Shown here: positions 42,343-49,869 of the stretch, one piece after another
Numbering within the stretch: the stretch's first letter is position 1
Layout of the letters: the number at the start of each line of letters is the position of its first letter
Assembly: GCF_042675915.1 (NCBI RefSeq)
Contig: NZ_JBHTKL010000001.1
Span: 1,364,001 to 1,428,000, forward strand
Direction of reading: 5' to 3'
DNA from: Thalassobacillus_A hwangdonensis
GTDB lineage: Bacteria > Bacillota > Bacilli > Bacillales > Halobacillaceae
DNA length: 64,000 bases
Notes under the pieces: model-generated
Database searches by the model: none
The model's input: the letters and a program-made list of their open reading frames with translations, nothing else
What the model was told of the DNA's origin: nothing
Translations under genes and position numbers: made by a program

Positions 42343-42798
42343 ATGAAATTCGAATACAAGCATATTGTCGTTGCTATCGATGGATCCAATGCAGCTGAGT
42401 TCGCCTTCAAGAAAGCCATTGATATTGCCAAACGTAATGATGCACAGCTGATTCTTTCCCATGTCGTTGACACACGAGCCTTCGCCACGGTCGAAGCTTA
42501 TGACCGTTCCCTCGCCATGCGGGCGGAAAGCTATGCCTCTGAATTACTCAAGGAGTATGAAGAAAAAGCAAAAGCTGAAGGTGTACAGGATATCGTCATC
42601 AATGTGGAATATGGTTCTCCAAAAATCAAGATTGCAAAGGATGTCGCGCCCAAGTACAACGCGGACCTGATCATCTGTGGTGCAACCGGATTGAACGCAA
42701 TGGAGCGGTTCTTTATCGGAAGTGTATCTGAGCATATTACCAGATATGCGAAATGTGATGTACTGGTTGTAAGGGCGACAGATCAAGCAAGCAGCTAG
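42343..42798 (+). CDS. Universal stress protein, UspA family
   Basis: 151 residues, single Usp domain: VVAIDGSNAAEFAFKKAI at the N-terminus and the ATP-binding signature GATGLNAMERFFIGSVSEHI at the C-terminus, so the ATP-binding (MJ0577-like) subtype. GGGAG lies eight bases before the chosen ATG; the longer upstream frame is not supported. The next gene starts at its stop codon. Role in stress survival is inferred from the family. Confidence 0.9.
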   Translation: MKFEYKHIVVAIDGSNAAEFAFKKAIDIAKRNDAQLILSHVVDTRAFATVEAYDRSLAMRAESYASELLKEYEEKAKAEGVQDIVINVEYGSPKIKIAKDVAPKYNADLIICGATGLNAMERFFIGSVSEHITRYAKCDVLVVRATDQASS

Positions 42799-43106
42799 TG
42801 GAAACCGACCGCTTCTTCACTTTTGATCAAAGACTTCAAATCCATATTCCAGACGCACCGGATCCTTGGGACAGTTATTCCCGTTCAGAACAGGCAGCTA
42901 TCCTTAACGAATGGGAAAATCACCGCGGCTCTATCCCCGACCGAATCAAAAAGATTGAGCAGGAAATAGAAATCCATCAGGAAATGCTATATGAAGAAGA
43001 GAATTTCGAAGCTTCCTGTGAGCTGAATGATCACATTTGTGAACTAGCCTCCCAGATCAATGATTTATGGATCTGGTATCGAACAGGAGTAACTGTTGAG
43101 GCATAA
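42798..43106 (+). CDS. Conserved hypothetical protein downstream of uspA
   Basis: 102 residues, acidic, no membrane segment. The pattern HIPDAPDPWDSYSRSEQAA, IPDRIKKIEQEIE and a helical C-terminal half (ELNDHICELASQINDLWIWYRTG) resembles uncharacterised Bacillus proteins of similar size. The GTG start overlaps the uspA stop by one base and has no ribosome site of its own, so it is probably translated by coupling with uspA. A terminator follows. Confidence 0.65.
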   Translation: METDRFFTFDQRLQIHIPDAPDPWDSYSRSEQAAILNEWENHRGSIPDRIKKIEQEIEIHQEMLYEEENFEASCELNDHICELASQINDLWIWYRTGVTVEA

Positions 43107-43111
43107 CAAGT

Positions 43112-43138
43112 AACGCTGTCCCACTTAAGGACAGCGTT
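43112..43138. terminator. Terminator between the uspA operon and moaB
   Basis: AACGCTGTCC / GGACAGCGTT perfect stem with ATTTTTAT on the plus strand; converging genes share it. Confidence 0.85.
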
Positions 43139-43142
43139 ATTT

Positions 43143-43652
43143 TTATGATTTCCTTATTTCCCTTACCACGTGTGCCATCTCTGGCAGAATCAGCTTCTCC
43201 ATGGCAAGTTTGACGGCACCGCTTGAGCCTGGAGTAGAGAAAATTGCTGTATCTCTGCTCACCCCTGCGATTGCACGTGACAGTATTGCTGCAGACCCGA
43301 TGTCTTCCGTGTAACTTAGCATCCGGAAGATTTCCCCGAATCCGACCAGCTCTTTATCCAGCAGCCCTTGTACAACTTCGATCGTTACATCACGGGGAGC
43401 AATCCCTGTCCCACCATTTGTCAGCACCACATCCACCTCTGGATTTGTAAGGGCGGCTTCAATTGCAGATTCAATCTGATCTTGTTCATCTTTGACGATG
43501 CGGTAGGAGATGACTTCATGCGAAACGTCTGTAATATAATCCTTCATCAATCGTCCGCTTTTATCTGTCTCTTCATTCCGTGTGTCACTGATGGTAATCA
43601 CGGCACATTTCACTCTGTCAGGTGCTTCTTTCTTATGTGTCTCTACGGACAT
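43143..43652 (-). CDS. moaB: Molybdenum cofactor biosynthesis protein MoaB
   Basis: 169 residues, MogA/MoaB fold that adenylylates molybdopterin. Motifs: CAVITISDTRNEETDKSG, VLTNGGTGIAPRDVTIE and FSTPGSSGAVKLAMEKL. GGAGG is nine bases before the ATG, which lies inside the end of ecsC (20-base overlap), so the genes are translationally coupled. Confidence 0.93.
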   Translation of the reverse strand: MSVETHKKEAPDRVKCAVITISDTRNEETDKSGRLMKDYITDVSHEVISYRIVKDEQDQIESAIEAALTNPEVDVVLTNGGTGIAPRDVTIEVVQGLLDKELVGFGEIFRMLSYTEDIGSAAILSRAIAGVSRDTAIFSTPGSSGAVKLAMEKLILPEMAHVVREIRKS

Positions 43653-44481
43653 TCATTTCTCCCTCCTGATTTGTAATCAAGTGACGATACTGATAGAACC
43701 TCAAGGCGAAATCAGTCACCTGACGTGTCAGATTATAGTTGAACACAGCTCCAACTCCCATACTGATCAACGGTAGTCCCTGAATTAACTTCTTTCTGAA
43801 CATCTGCATGAACAGTGACTTGAAAATGTGCTTCATCGGCTGCTCTAGCCATGTTTCATCTGTCAGTTCGTCCGTACCTTCATAAATATAAGGATGGTTC
43901 TGATTCTTGATATCACGTACAAGCGCATTCCACGCATCATATTGAAGGCGTTTCGGAAGGGTCGCTGCATGGAAGACTCGTAAGGAAATCATCATTTCGT
44001 ATGGATGGTTCATTTCATGTCCGAATGTGAGACCAGTCAACTGGACGGCACGAAGGTTCAGTACGACCATCATCGGGAAGTCGATACCTGAAAGCAGCAA
44101 GCCACCAGTCCCTGTCAGGCCTCCTTGCGCAAACGAATAAAGTCGACCTCTTGAAATTTGCTGCTGTGCAATGTATGTAAGCTGGTCGATCGATAATTCC
44201 TTCATGTCCATGATATGGTCGATATCATCATTGAACACTCTTCCTACGGTCAAAATCCTCTCACGAGCTTCATTCTGAAAGGAACTTCCTTGCAAGAAAG
44301 CATGTGTATGGAAGAGCCAGTTATCAAGCCGGTTGAAAAATTTATGTTTCAATGATGGGTTCAATTCCTCGAACGTCTTAGCCATCCATTCATCATAAAT
44401 CATCTCGAAATCGTTCGGCTGGTATTCTGATTGGAGTTTCCTCCACTTTTTAATATCGTTAGTAACCTTTGTTTTACTCAT
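43633..44481 (-). CDS. EcsC family protein
   Basis: 282 residues, largely helical. The GGLTGTGGLLLSGIDFPMMVVLNLRAVQL stretch contains the hydrophobic Gly-rich segment typical of the EcsC family, named after the third gene of the B. subtilis ecs transporter operon; function unknown, probably membrane-associated. GGGAGG precedes the ATG. Upstream partner of moaB with a 20-base overlap. Confidence 0.82.
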   Translation of the reverse strand: MSKTKVTNDIKKWRKLQSEYQPNDFEMIYDEWMAKTFEELNPSLKHKFFNRLDNWLFHTHAFLQGSSFQNEARERILTVGRVFNDDIDHIMDMKELSIDQLTYIAQQQISRGRLYSFAQGGLTGTGGLLLSGIDFPMMVVLNLRAVQLTGLTFGHEMNHPYEMMISLRVFHAATLPKRLQYDAWNALVRDIKNQNHPYIYEGTDELTDETWLEQPMKHIFKSLFMQMFRKKLIQGLPLISMGVGAVFNYNLTRQVTDFALRFYQYRHLITNQEGEMNVRRDT

Positions 44482-44666
44482 CTTCCATCCTCCCGTTCCA
44501 TAATCCTCTTCCTTCAGTTTACCTTTCTCGGTGAAAAAAGAAAATCAGGAAGTAATGATAGGTAGTGCTTAAATCACCTTCTTTTCTATGCCAACACCCT
44601 ATTTTTATGGACTACTTTCTACTTTCAATACTTCATCGTACAATCCCTCCCAAAATTGCAAACAAA

Positions 44667-44692
44667 AAAGCAGAGGTGCTGCCCTCTGCTTT
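44667..44692 (-). terminator. Intrinsic terminator after ackA
   Basis: AAAGCAGAGG / CCTCTGCTTT stem followed by TTTTTG on the minus strand. Confidence 0.85.
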
Positions 44693-44696
44693 ACCA

Positions 44697-45890
44697 TTAA
44701 CCGATATCGGAAAGACGTACCGTGTCTCTCGCGATCATCACTTCTTCATTTGTAGGAATGACCATTACTTTTACTGGAGAATGCGGATAGTTGACGAATG
44801 CTTCTTTCCCGCGAGTCTGATTCAAGTAAGGATCCCAGTAGACGCCCATGAACTCAAGACCTTTCAGTACGCGTTCACGGATAGACGTACTGTTTTCACC
44901 TACACCTGCAGTGAAGATGATGGCATCGATACCGTGCATGCGAGATGCGTAGGAACCGATATATTTGTGGATGCGGGCAGCAAATACTTCAAGCGCAAGT
45001 TCCGCACGCTCGTCCCCTTGTTCTGCGCGTTCCTCGATATCACGAAGGTCACTTGAGAATCCGGATAATGCGAGCATTCCGCTTTCCTTGTTCAATACGT
45101 TCATCACTTCTGCAGCACTCTTACCTGTCTTCTCCATGATATATGGAATAAGCGCAGGGTCGATGTTACCAGAACGCGTTCCCATCGTCACACCTGCAAG
45201 TGGTGTGAATCCCATGGAAGTGTCGATTGATTTTCCGCCTTCAATCGCTGCGATACTCGCTCCGTTACCTAGGTGGCAGGATAGCAGTCGCAGCTGCTCG
45301 ATCGGAAGCCCCATCATTTCTGCAGCACGTTCGGATACATATTTATGGGATGTACCATGGAAACCGTATTTACGGATGCCATACTTTTCATAATACTCGT
45401 ATGGCAGGCTGTATAGATAGGATTGTTCCGGCATGGACTGGTGGAATGCTGTATCGAATACCGCTACAGAAGGCACATTCGGTAGTACTTCTTTGAACGC
45501 TTGAATTCCTGTCAGGTTCGCTGGGTTGTGCAATGGTGCTAAATCGGAAACTTCTTCGATTTCATGGATGACTTCATCTGTGATAAGAACAGAGTCACTG
45601 AACTTCTCTCCTCCATGAACGACACGGTGACCGATACCGTCAATCTCATCCAAGGATTCGATGATTCCTGTGGAGGTCAATTTATCCAAAAGGATTTTAA
45701 CTGCTTCTGCATGATCTTCAAGATCTGCAACCGTCTTATCCTTTTCTCCGTTTACTTCAATGGTGAATATAGAATCCGAAATTCCAATGCGTTCCACTAG
45801 ACCTTTCGTAATGACCTTTTCTTCAGGCATTTCGATCAGTTGGAACTTCAATGAGGAACTTCCGGCATTGATTGCTAAAATATTACTCAA
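44697..45890 (-). CDS. ackA: Acetate kinase
   Basis: Makes ATP and acetate from acetyl phosphate during overflow metabolism. 397 residues: AINAGSSSLKFQL, HRVVHGGEKF, AVFDTAFHQSM, YGFHGTSHKYV, HLGNGASI and TAGVGENS. The start is a TTG nine bases after GAGGGG, giving SNILAINAGSSS like B. subtilis AckA; the ATG three codons upstream directly touches the ribosome site. A cre site lies at an activating position in the promoter region. Confidence 0.96.
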   Translation of the reverse strand: MSNILAINAGSSSLKFQLIEMPEEKVITKGLVERIGISDSIFTIEVNGEKDKTVADLEDHAEAVKILLDKLTSTGIIESLDEIDGIGHRVVHGGEKFSDSVLITDEVIHEIEEVSDLAPLHNPANLTGIQAFKEVLPNVPSVAVFDTAFHQSMPEQSYLYSLPYEYYEKYGIRKYGFHGTSHKYVSERAAEMMGLPIEQLRLLSCHLGNGASIAAIEGGKSIDTSMGFTPLAGVTMGTRSGNIDPALIPYIMEKTGKSAAEVMNVLNKESGMLALSGFSSDLRDIEERAEQGDERAELALEVFAARIHKYIGSYASRMHGIDAIIFTAGVGENSTSIRERVLKGLEFMGVYWDPYLNQTRGKEAFVNYPHSPVKVMVIPTNEEVMIARDTVRLSDIG

Positions 45891-45933
45891 GGTTTTCATC
45901 CCCTCAACTAGGTTCTTTAGTTATACCATTACC

Positions 45934-45990
45934 ATTTAATCACCAGCACAACCGATTTTCAAGACGTAAAGAGAATGACAGCGTTTACCT
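45934..45990 (-). promoter_or_regulatory. ackA promoter with upstream cre site
   Basis: TTGAAA (45957-45962), 17-base spacer, TTAAAT (45934-45939). The cre-like AGGTAAACGCTGTCA (reverse of 45976-45990; 13 of 15 consensus positions counting the end W) is centred about 56 bases upstream of the predicted start point, the same distance as the activating cre of B. subtilis ackA. Confidence 0.6.
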
Positions 45991-46011
45991 TCCGAATTCT
46001 TTATTTTCTCA

Positions 46012-47001
46012 CTATTTTCGCGCGTTATAAACGTCGAACCAACTGTTTAACTGGGTAAGGATATCCCCCATTGCATTTGGATTCTTGAAGGATGGAAGCT
46101 TTGCAAGCAATGCTTCTTTCGGAGCCTTTGAACCTTGTCCTTTTTTCTGAAGGATCAGGATGCTCTTGGCATGCTTTTCGTCTTTGAACAGACTTTCAGG
46201 CAGCTGAAGCATTCCGACTATATGAGCGTGCTCTCGAAGGAAAGCATTCAACTGAGCCGACTGATCACTGTCAAAAAGGAAGTTCGGCACGATGAACATC
46301 AAATACCCGGACTCTTTCGTGTAATTGAGTCCTTGCTCGATAAACAAGTGATGGGCATAGGAATGACCTTCTTCCGCCTGCAGCTTGAAATTGGAGGCCT
46401 GTACATCATCCGGATAATAGCCAACAGGAAGGTCAGCAACAACAAGATCGACAGGCTCCATCAAGAATGGGCGCAGACTGTCCTGGTGAAAGAATTCGAT
46501 TTCATTCTTCTGTAGATTGGCATTTGCTAAAGCAAGCTGGAGTAATGTTTCATCCACTTCACTTCCAAATACTCTCAGCTCTTTCTCCATCTGGTTCATG
46601 ATAGCAGACAACAGATTAGCCGTACCACATGCTGGATCGAAGATGGAAAGCTGCTGCTGTTCCGGATAGAGCCTTTGGGTTAAGTATCCCATAAACATTG
46701 CTACCGTATCCGGAGTGATCAAGTGCTGCTGTTGGGTAGCACCTTTCATCCCTTTGAGGATAGCCAATTGGGTCGCTTTCCTGATTTCATCTTTTTCGTA
46801 GTCTTCTAAAGAAATTTCTTTTACGTGCTTTTCCATCTGTTGTTTTAAAAAGTCACCCATATCTTCGAACGGTGCCTGGTTGAAGAGGATATCCATCGCA
46901 TCTGCTACTGCATTCAGATAACTGGAATTTTCCTGATGCTCAATGGTCGTCGCTGCTTCATCAAGCCATTCGAAAAGTTTCTCTACATTTTGTTGATTCA
47001 T
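46012..47001 (-). CDS. ytxK: YtxK, class I methyltransferase of the HsdM-like (N6-adenine) group
   Basis: 329 residues: helical N-terminal part like the HsdM N-domain, then an AdoMet fold with FDPACGTANLLSAI (motif I) and LVVADLPVGYYP where DNA N6-adenine methyltransferases have NPPY (motif IV). The changed motif seems usual for YtxK, so target and activity are uncertain. No restriction or specificity subunit is nearby, so it is not a restriction system. Lies between tpx and ackA as in B. subtilis. The chosen ATG has AGGAG ten bases upstream. Confidence 0.85.
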   Translation of the reverse strand: MNQQNVEKLFEWLDEAATTIEHQENSSYLNAVADAMDILFNQAPFEDMGDFLKQQMEKHVKEISLEDYEKDEIRKATQLAILKGMKGATQQQHLITPDTVAMFMGYLTQRLYPEQQQLSIFDPACGTANLLSAIMNQMEKELRVFGSEVDETLLQLALANANLQKNEIEFFHQDSLRPFLMEPVDLVVADLPVGYYPDDVQASNFKLQAEEGHSYAHHLFIEQGLNYTKESGYLMFIVPNFLFDSDQSAQLNAFLREHAHIVGMLQLPESLFKDEKHAKSILILQKKGQGSKAPKEALLAKLPSFKNPNAMGDILTQLNSWFDVYNARK

Positions 47002-47036
47002 CGTACATCTTCTCCTATCTCCCATTTAAAATGAAA

Positions 47037-47140
47037 CAGGGCTGTCTCAAAACGATCAATGACACCTCTGTAATAAAGCTTCCATCCTGCATGGATTCTC
47101 TATCTATCAGGTGCGTACGATCATTTTCAAGACAACCCCA
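47037..47140 (-). terminator. Long imperfect inverted repeat after tpx
   Basis: GGGGTTGTCTTGAAAATGAT near 47140 pairs with ATCGTTTTGAGACAGCCCTG ending near 47037, with a loop of about 55 bases; TTTC follows on the minus strand. Probably the tpx terminator; it occupies most of the tpx-ytxK gap. Confidence 0.5.
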
Positions 47141-47170
47141 CGTGTTATCCATCCATGAAGGATCGTTGGA

Positions 47171-47671
47171 TTATTCGGCTCTTGCCGCTGCGTTTATTGC
47201 AGATTCATAATCCGGATGGTTTGTTGCTTCACTCACATACTCTACATGTGTAACCTTATCGTTGGAATCAATGACAAAAACTGATCTTGCCAGCAAACGA
47301 AGCTCTTCAATCAATACACCATACTTTTTACCGAAGTCACCTTCACGATGATCGGAAAGTGTATCGACATTTTCAACTCCTGCCGCACCGCACCAGCGTT
47401 TTTGCGCGAAAGGAAGATCCATGCTTACAGTAAGTACCTTCACATTATCCAACTTGTCCGCTTCTTCATTGAAGCGTCGGGTTTGTTGGTCACATACCCC
47501 GGTATCAAGCGACGGAACGACACTGATAAGCTTGACATAGCCATTGTAATCATTCAATGTCACTTCACTAAGGTCGTTTGCCAGCACCTTGAAATCTGGT
47601 GCCTGATCCCCCACTTTCACTTCTTCCCCCAACAATGTTACAGGATTTTCTTTAAATGTAATTGATGCCAT
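47171..47671 (-). CDS. tpx: Thiol peroxidase, atypical 2-Cys peroxiredoxin
   Basis: Reduces peroxides with electrons from thioredoxin. 166 residues; peroxidatic Cys60 in VPSLDTGVCDQQT and resolving Cys94 in RWCGAAG, the spacing of Tpx. Start MASITFKENPVTLLG is standard. Follows ytfJ and precedes ytxK as in B. subtilis. Confidence 0.96.
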   Translation of the reverse strand: MASITFKENPVTLLGEEVKVGDQAPDFKVLANDLSEVTLNDYNGYVKLISVVPSLDTGVCDQQTRRFNEEADKLDNVKVLTVSMDLPFAQKRWCGAAGVENVDTLSDHREGDFGKKYGVLIEELRLLARSVFVIDSNDKVTHVEYVSEATNHPDYESAINAAARAE

Positions 47672-47742
47672 CCTGAATTCCTCCTTCTCCTCTGCAAGTT
47701 CTAAATCACTTCATCATATAGGGCCTTTATGGTCCATACAAA

Positions 47743-47775
47743 AAAGCTGCCTATCAATATTATGAAGGCAGTTTT
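47743..47775 (-). terminator. Intrinsic terminator after ytfJ
   Basis: AAAACTGCCTT / AGGCAGCTTTTTT on the minus strand around an 11-base loop with a run of T. Confidence 0.75.
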
Positions 47776-47790
47776 CTGTATTGTCTAACG

Positions 47791-48273
47791 TTATCCTCCT
47801 TGTTCTGAGGAATATTTTCGAACCCCACGTTGACTGCTGCTGCTTTTTCCGCTTCCATTGTTCTGCAGCATCTCCTGGATCTTTTCTATGATTGCTGGTG
47901 CCAAGTCCAGCATCTTTTCATATAGATGCGCCTGCTCATTCAAATGAATCATCTGAACGCCAGTCTTCTTGACGATAAGGAATGCAATCGGTGTAATCGA
48001 AACACCACCACCGCTTCCTCCTCCAAATGGTAATTCTTCCCCACCCTGGCCTTGACCCTGGCTGTTGTTCCCTTGATTCCCCTGCCCATTCGAACTTGCA
48101 GGGTAAAACTCACTACCACCGGCAGCGAAACCGAACCCGACTCTGGATACGGGAATGATGATACTGCCATCTGGAGTCTCGACAGCCTCTCCCACGATCG
48201 TATTGACATCGATCATTTCTTTCAGGCTGTCCATTGCTGTTGTCATAAGTCCTTGGATTGGATGTTCACTCAT
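47791..48273 (-). CDS. ytfJ: GerW family sporulation protein YtfJ
   Basis: 160 residues: conserved core HPIQGLMTTAMDSLKEM, TIVGEAVETPDGSIIIPVSRVGFGFAAGG, a Gly/Gln-rich low-complexity middle (GNQGNNSQGQGQGGE) and GGGVSITPIAFLIV. Member of the GerW/YtfJ family of spore proteins. The basic Ser-rich tail (SSSSQRGVRKYSSEQGG) is less conserved. Follows ytfI with an 18-base gap; AGGAGG present. Confidence 0.9.
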   Translation of the reverse strand: MSEHPIQGLMTTAMDSLKEMIDVNTIVGEAVETPDGSIIIPVSRVGFGFAAGGSEFYPASSNGQGNQGNNSQGQGQGGEELPFGGGSGGGVSITPIAFLIVKKTGVQMIHLNEQAHLYEKMLDLAPAIIEKIQEMLQNNGSGKSSSSQRGVRKYSSEQGG

Positions 48274-48291
48274 CTTGTAACCTCCTGCTTG

Positions 48292-48885
48292 TCATCCGGC
48301 GTTTCGGGATCTTTGATTCACGTGTCTAAACCATACATACATAGCCTTACCGATGCGAAATGAAAATATACCGTCTGCCTGCACACGAAAACATTTTTCC
48401 TGAAAGGACGGTGTAACTTTCAGTTGAGGGCGGGATTTGACGATGAATAATTCTATGAATAATAGCTCAAGCACCCCGGCCAGACCCATCATAAGTCCAC
48501 TGATCGTTCCTGTCGAAGAAGCCATTCCTGTCCCGATGATCATACGGCTATCCAACTGATGAATGGTGAATACGTTGGCCATTCGCTTCATATCATTCCA
48601 AAGCCGGTGGTCGAGAATCTCTTTTTTTAGTTTTTCATTGTCTGGTTGACCGCCTTCAGAACTTTTATCATCATCATCTTTACCTGAAAGGAAATCAGCT
48701 TTATCTTTCAAATCGAATTGTTTGTGATAAACAGGTAGGAAACCTAAATAAACGGCTACTTGGAAAGCTTTTTTCTCTTCCCAATAATCCAGCCGGAAGT
48801 CGATTGAAACTTTTATAATAATCAACAGGAGGAGTAAGATAACAAGTAATGCCACTACAAGCAACAGCCATTTCATGTTTATCAC
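48292..48885 (-). CDS. ytfI: DUF2953 protein YtfI
   Basis: 197 residues: N-terminal membrane helix (LLLVVALLVILLLLLIIIKV), an acidic linker (SGKDDDDKSSEGGQ) and a DUF2953 C-terminal domain (GTGMASSTGTISGLMMGLAG; FQADGIFSFRIGKAMY-like end). Partner of YtfJ in sporulating Bacillaceae; no activity known. CAGGTG precedes the ATG. Confidence 0.82.
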   Translation of the reverse strand: MINMKWLLLVVALLVILLLLLIIIKVSIDFRLDYWEEKKAFQVAVYLGFLPVYHKQFDLKDKADFLSGKDDDDKSSEGGQPDNEKLKKEILDHRLWNDMKRMANVFTIHQLDSRMIIGTGMASSTGTISGLMMGLAGVLELLFIELFIVKSRPQLKVTPSFQEKCFRVQADGIFSFRIGKAMYVWFRHVNQRSRNAG

Positions 48886-49012
48886 CTGAGATTAGTATTT
48901 TCAGGAAATGCTTACACTAAACGTTCGAATTCAAAATTGACTGGTAATTGCTATTATTGGCGAAAATAAGATGGTAAGATGAACGTACATAGAAGCCATA
49001 GGAGGAGTAGTT

Positions 49013-49822
49013 ATGTCAAATAACCGCAGAAATCTTTATTTTTATTACCCGCCGAATAAAGAGCTTGATGATAAGCTTGCCCCTTTGCGTGATCTTGCTT
49101 CAGAGAACGGATTCAATATCCAGGAAGAACCGGAACAAGCGAATATCATCATCAGTGTCGGTGGCGACGGCACGTTCCTGCAGGCAGTCAGAAAGACGGG
49201 ATTTCGACAGGACTGCTTATACGTAGGGATTCGTCGTGAAGATGAAGCAGGATTATATTGTGACTTCAATCTGGACGACTACGATTCCATGGTCCATTCG
49301 ATGCTGCATGCAGATCTGGAAGTGCGGAGATTCCCGGTCATCGAAGCTACAGTTAATGGGGAAGCATCGTTCTTATGTTTGAATGAATGCAGTCTGCGCT
49401 CCACCCTGATCAAAACCATCGTTGTCGATGTATTGATTGATGACCTTCATTTTGAAACCTTTCGAGGGGATGGACTTGTAGTTGCTACCCCGACTGGAAG
49501 CACCGGATATAATAAATCGACAAAAGGAGCAGTCATCGACCCAAAACTACCATGCTACCAAGTATCTGAAATCGCTTCTTTGAATAACAACCGTTACCGT
49601 ACGCTGGGCTCCTCCTTCGTATTAAGTTCAGAGAGAAAACTGACATTAAGTGTCCAGCAGGATGGAAATGATTATCCCATCATAGGGATGGACAACGAAG
49701 CTTATTCCATTCGTAACATAAAGGAATTGTCCATCAAGCTGAGTGATTCGGTAGTCAAAACAGTCAAAATGAAAGACAATACTTTCTGGGATCGAGTCAA
49801 GCGTACATTTTTAGATGAGTAG
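49013..49822 (+). CDS. ppnKB: NAD kinase (second Bacillus type, YtdI-like)
   Basis: Phosphorylates NAD to NADP. 269 residues; ATP/polyphosphate motif VGGDGTFLQAVRK, substrate motif CLNECSL (NE/D motif), and TPTGSTGYNKSTKGAV with the conserved Gly-rich loop. GGAGGAG precedes the ATG. Bacillus species carry two NAD kinases; gene position next to ytfI suggests the YtdI type. Single plus-strand gene with its own terminator. Confidence 0.92.
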   Translation: MSNNRRNLYFYYPPNKELDDKLAPLRDLASENGFNIQEEPEQANIIISVGGDGTFLQAVRKTGFRQDCLYVGIRREDEAGLYCDFNLDDYDSMVHSMLHADLEVRRFPVIEATVNGEASFLCLNECSLRSTLIKTIVVDVLIDDLHFETFRGDGLVVATPTGSTGYNKSTKGAVIDPKLPCYQVSEIASLNNNRYRTLGSSFVLSSERKLTLSVQQDGNDYPIIGMDNEAYSIRNIKELSIKLSDSVVKTVKMKDNTFWDRVKRTFLDE

Positions 49823-49830
49823 AATAACAA

Positions 49831-49859
49831 AAAGCAGCACATACGGAATGTGCTGCTTT
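49831..49859. terminator. Bidirectional terminator after NAD kinase gene
   Basis: AAAGCAGCACA / TGTGCTGCTTT perfect stem with TTTTTCC on plus and TTTTGTT on minus; shared with the converging amidohydrolase gene. Confidence 0.88.
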
Positions 49860-49869
49860 TTCCTTATCG

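Noticed and set aside
46012..47001. Restriction-modification system around YtxK
   Set aside because: Neighbours are ackA and tpx; no specificity or restriction gene, and motif IV is not that of an active DNA methyltransferase.
47037..47140. Remnant of a mobile element after tpx
   Set aside because: The long imperfect inverted repeat could be IS-end-like, but no coding remnant or second copy was seen; a loose terminator explains it better.
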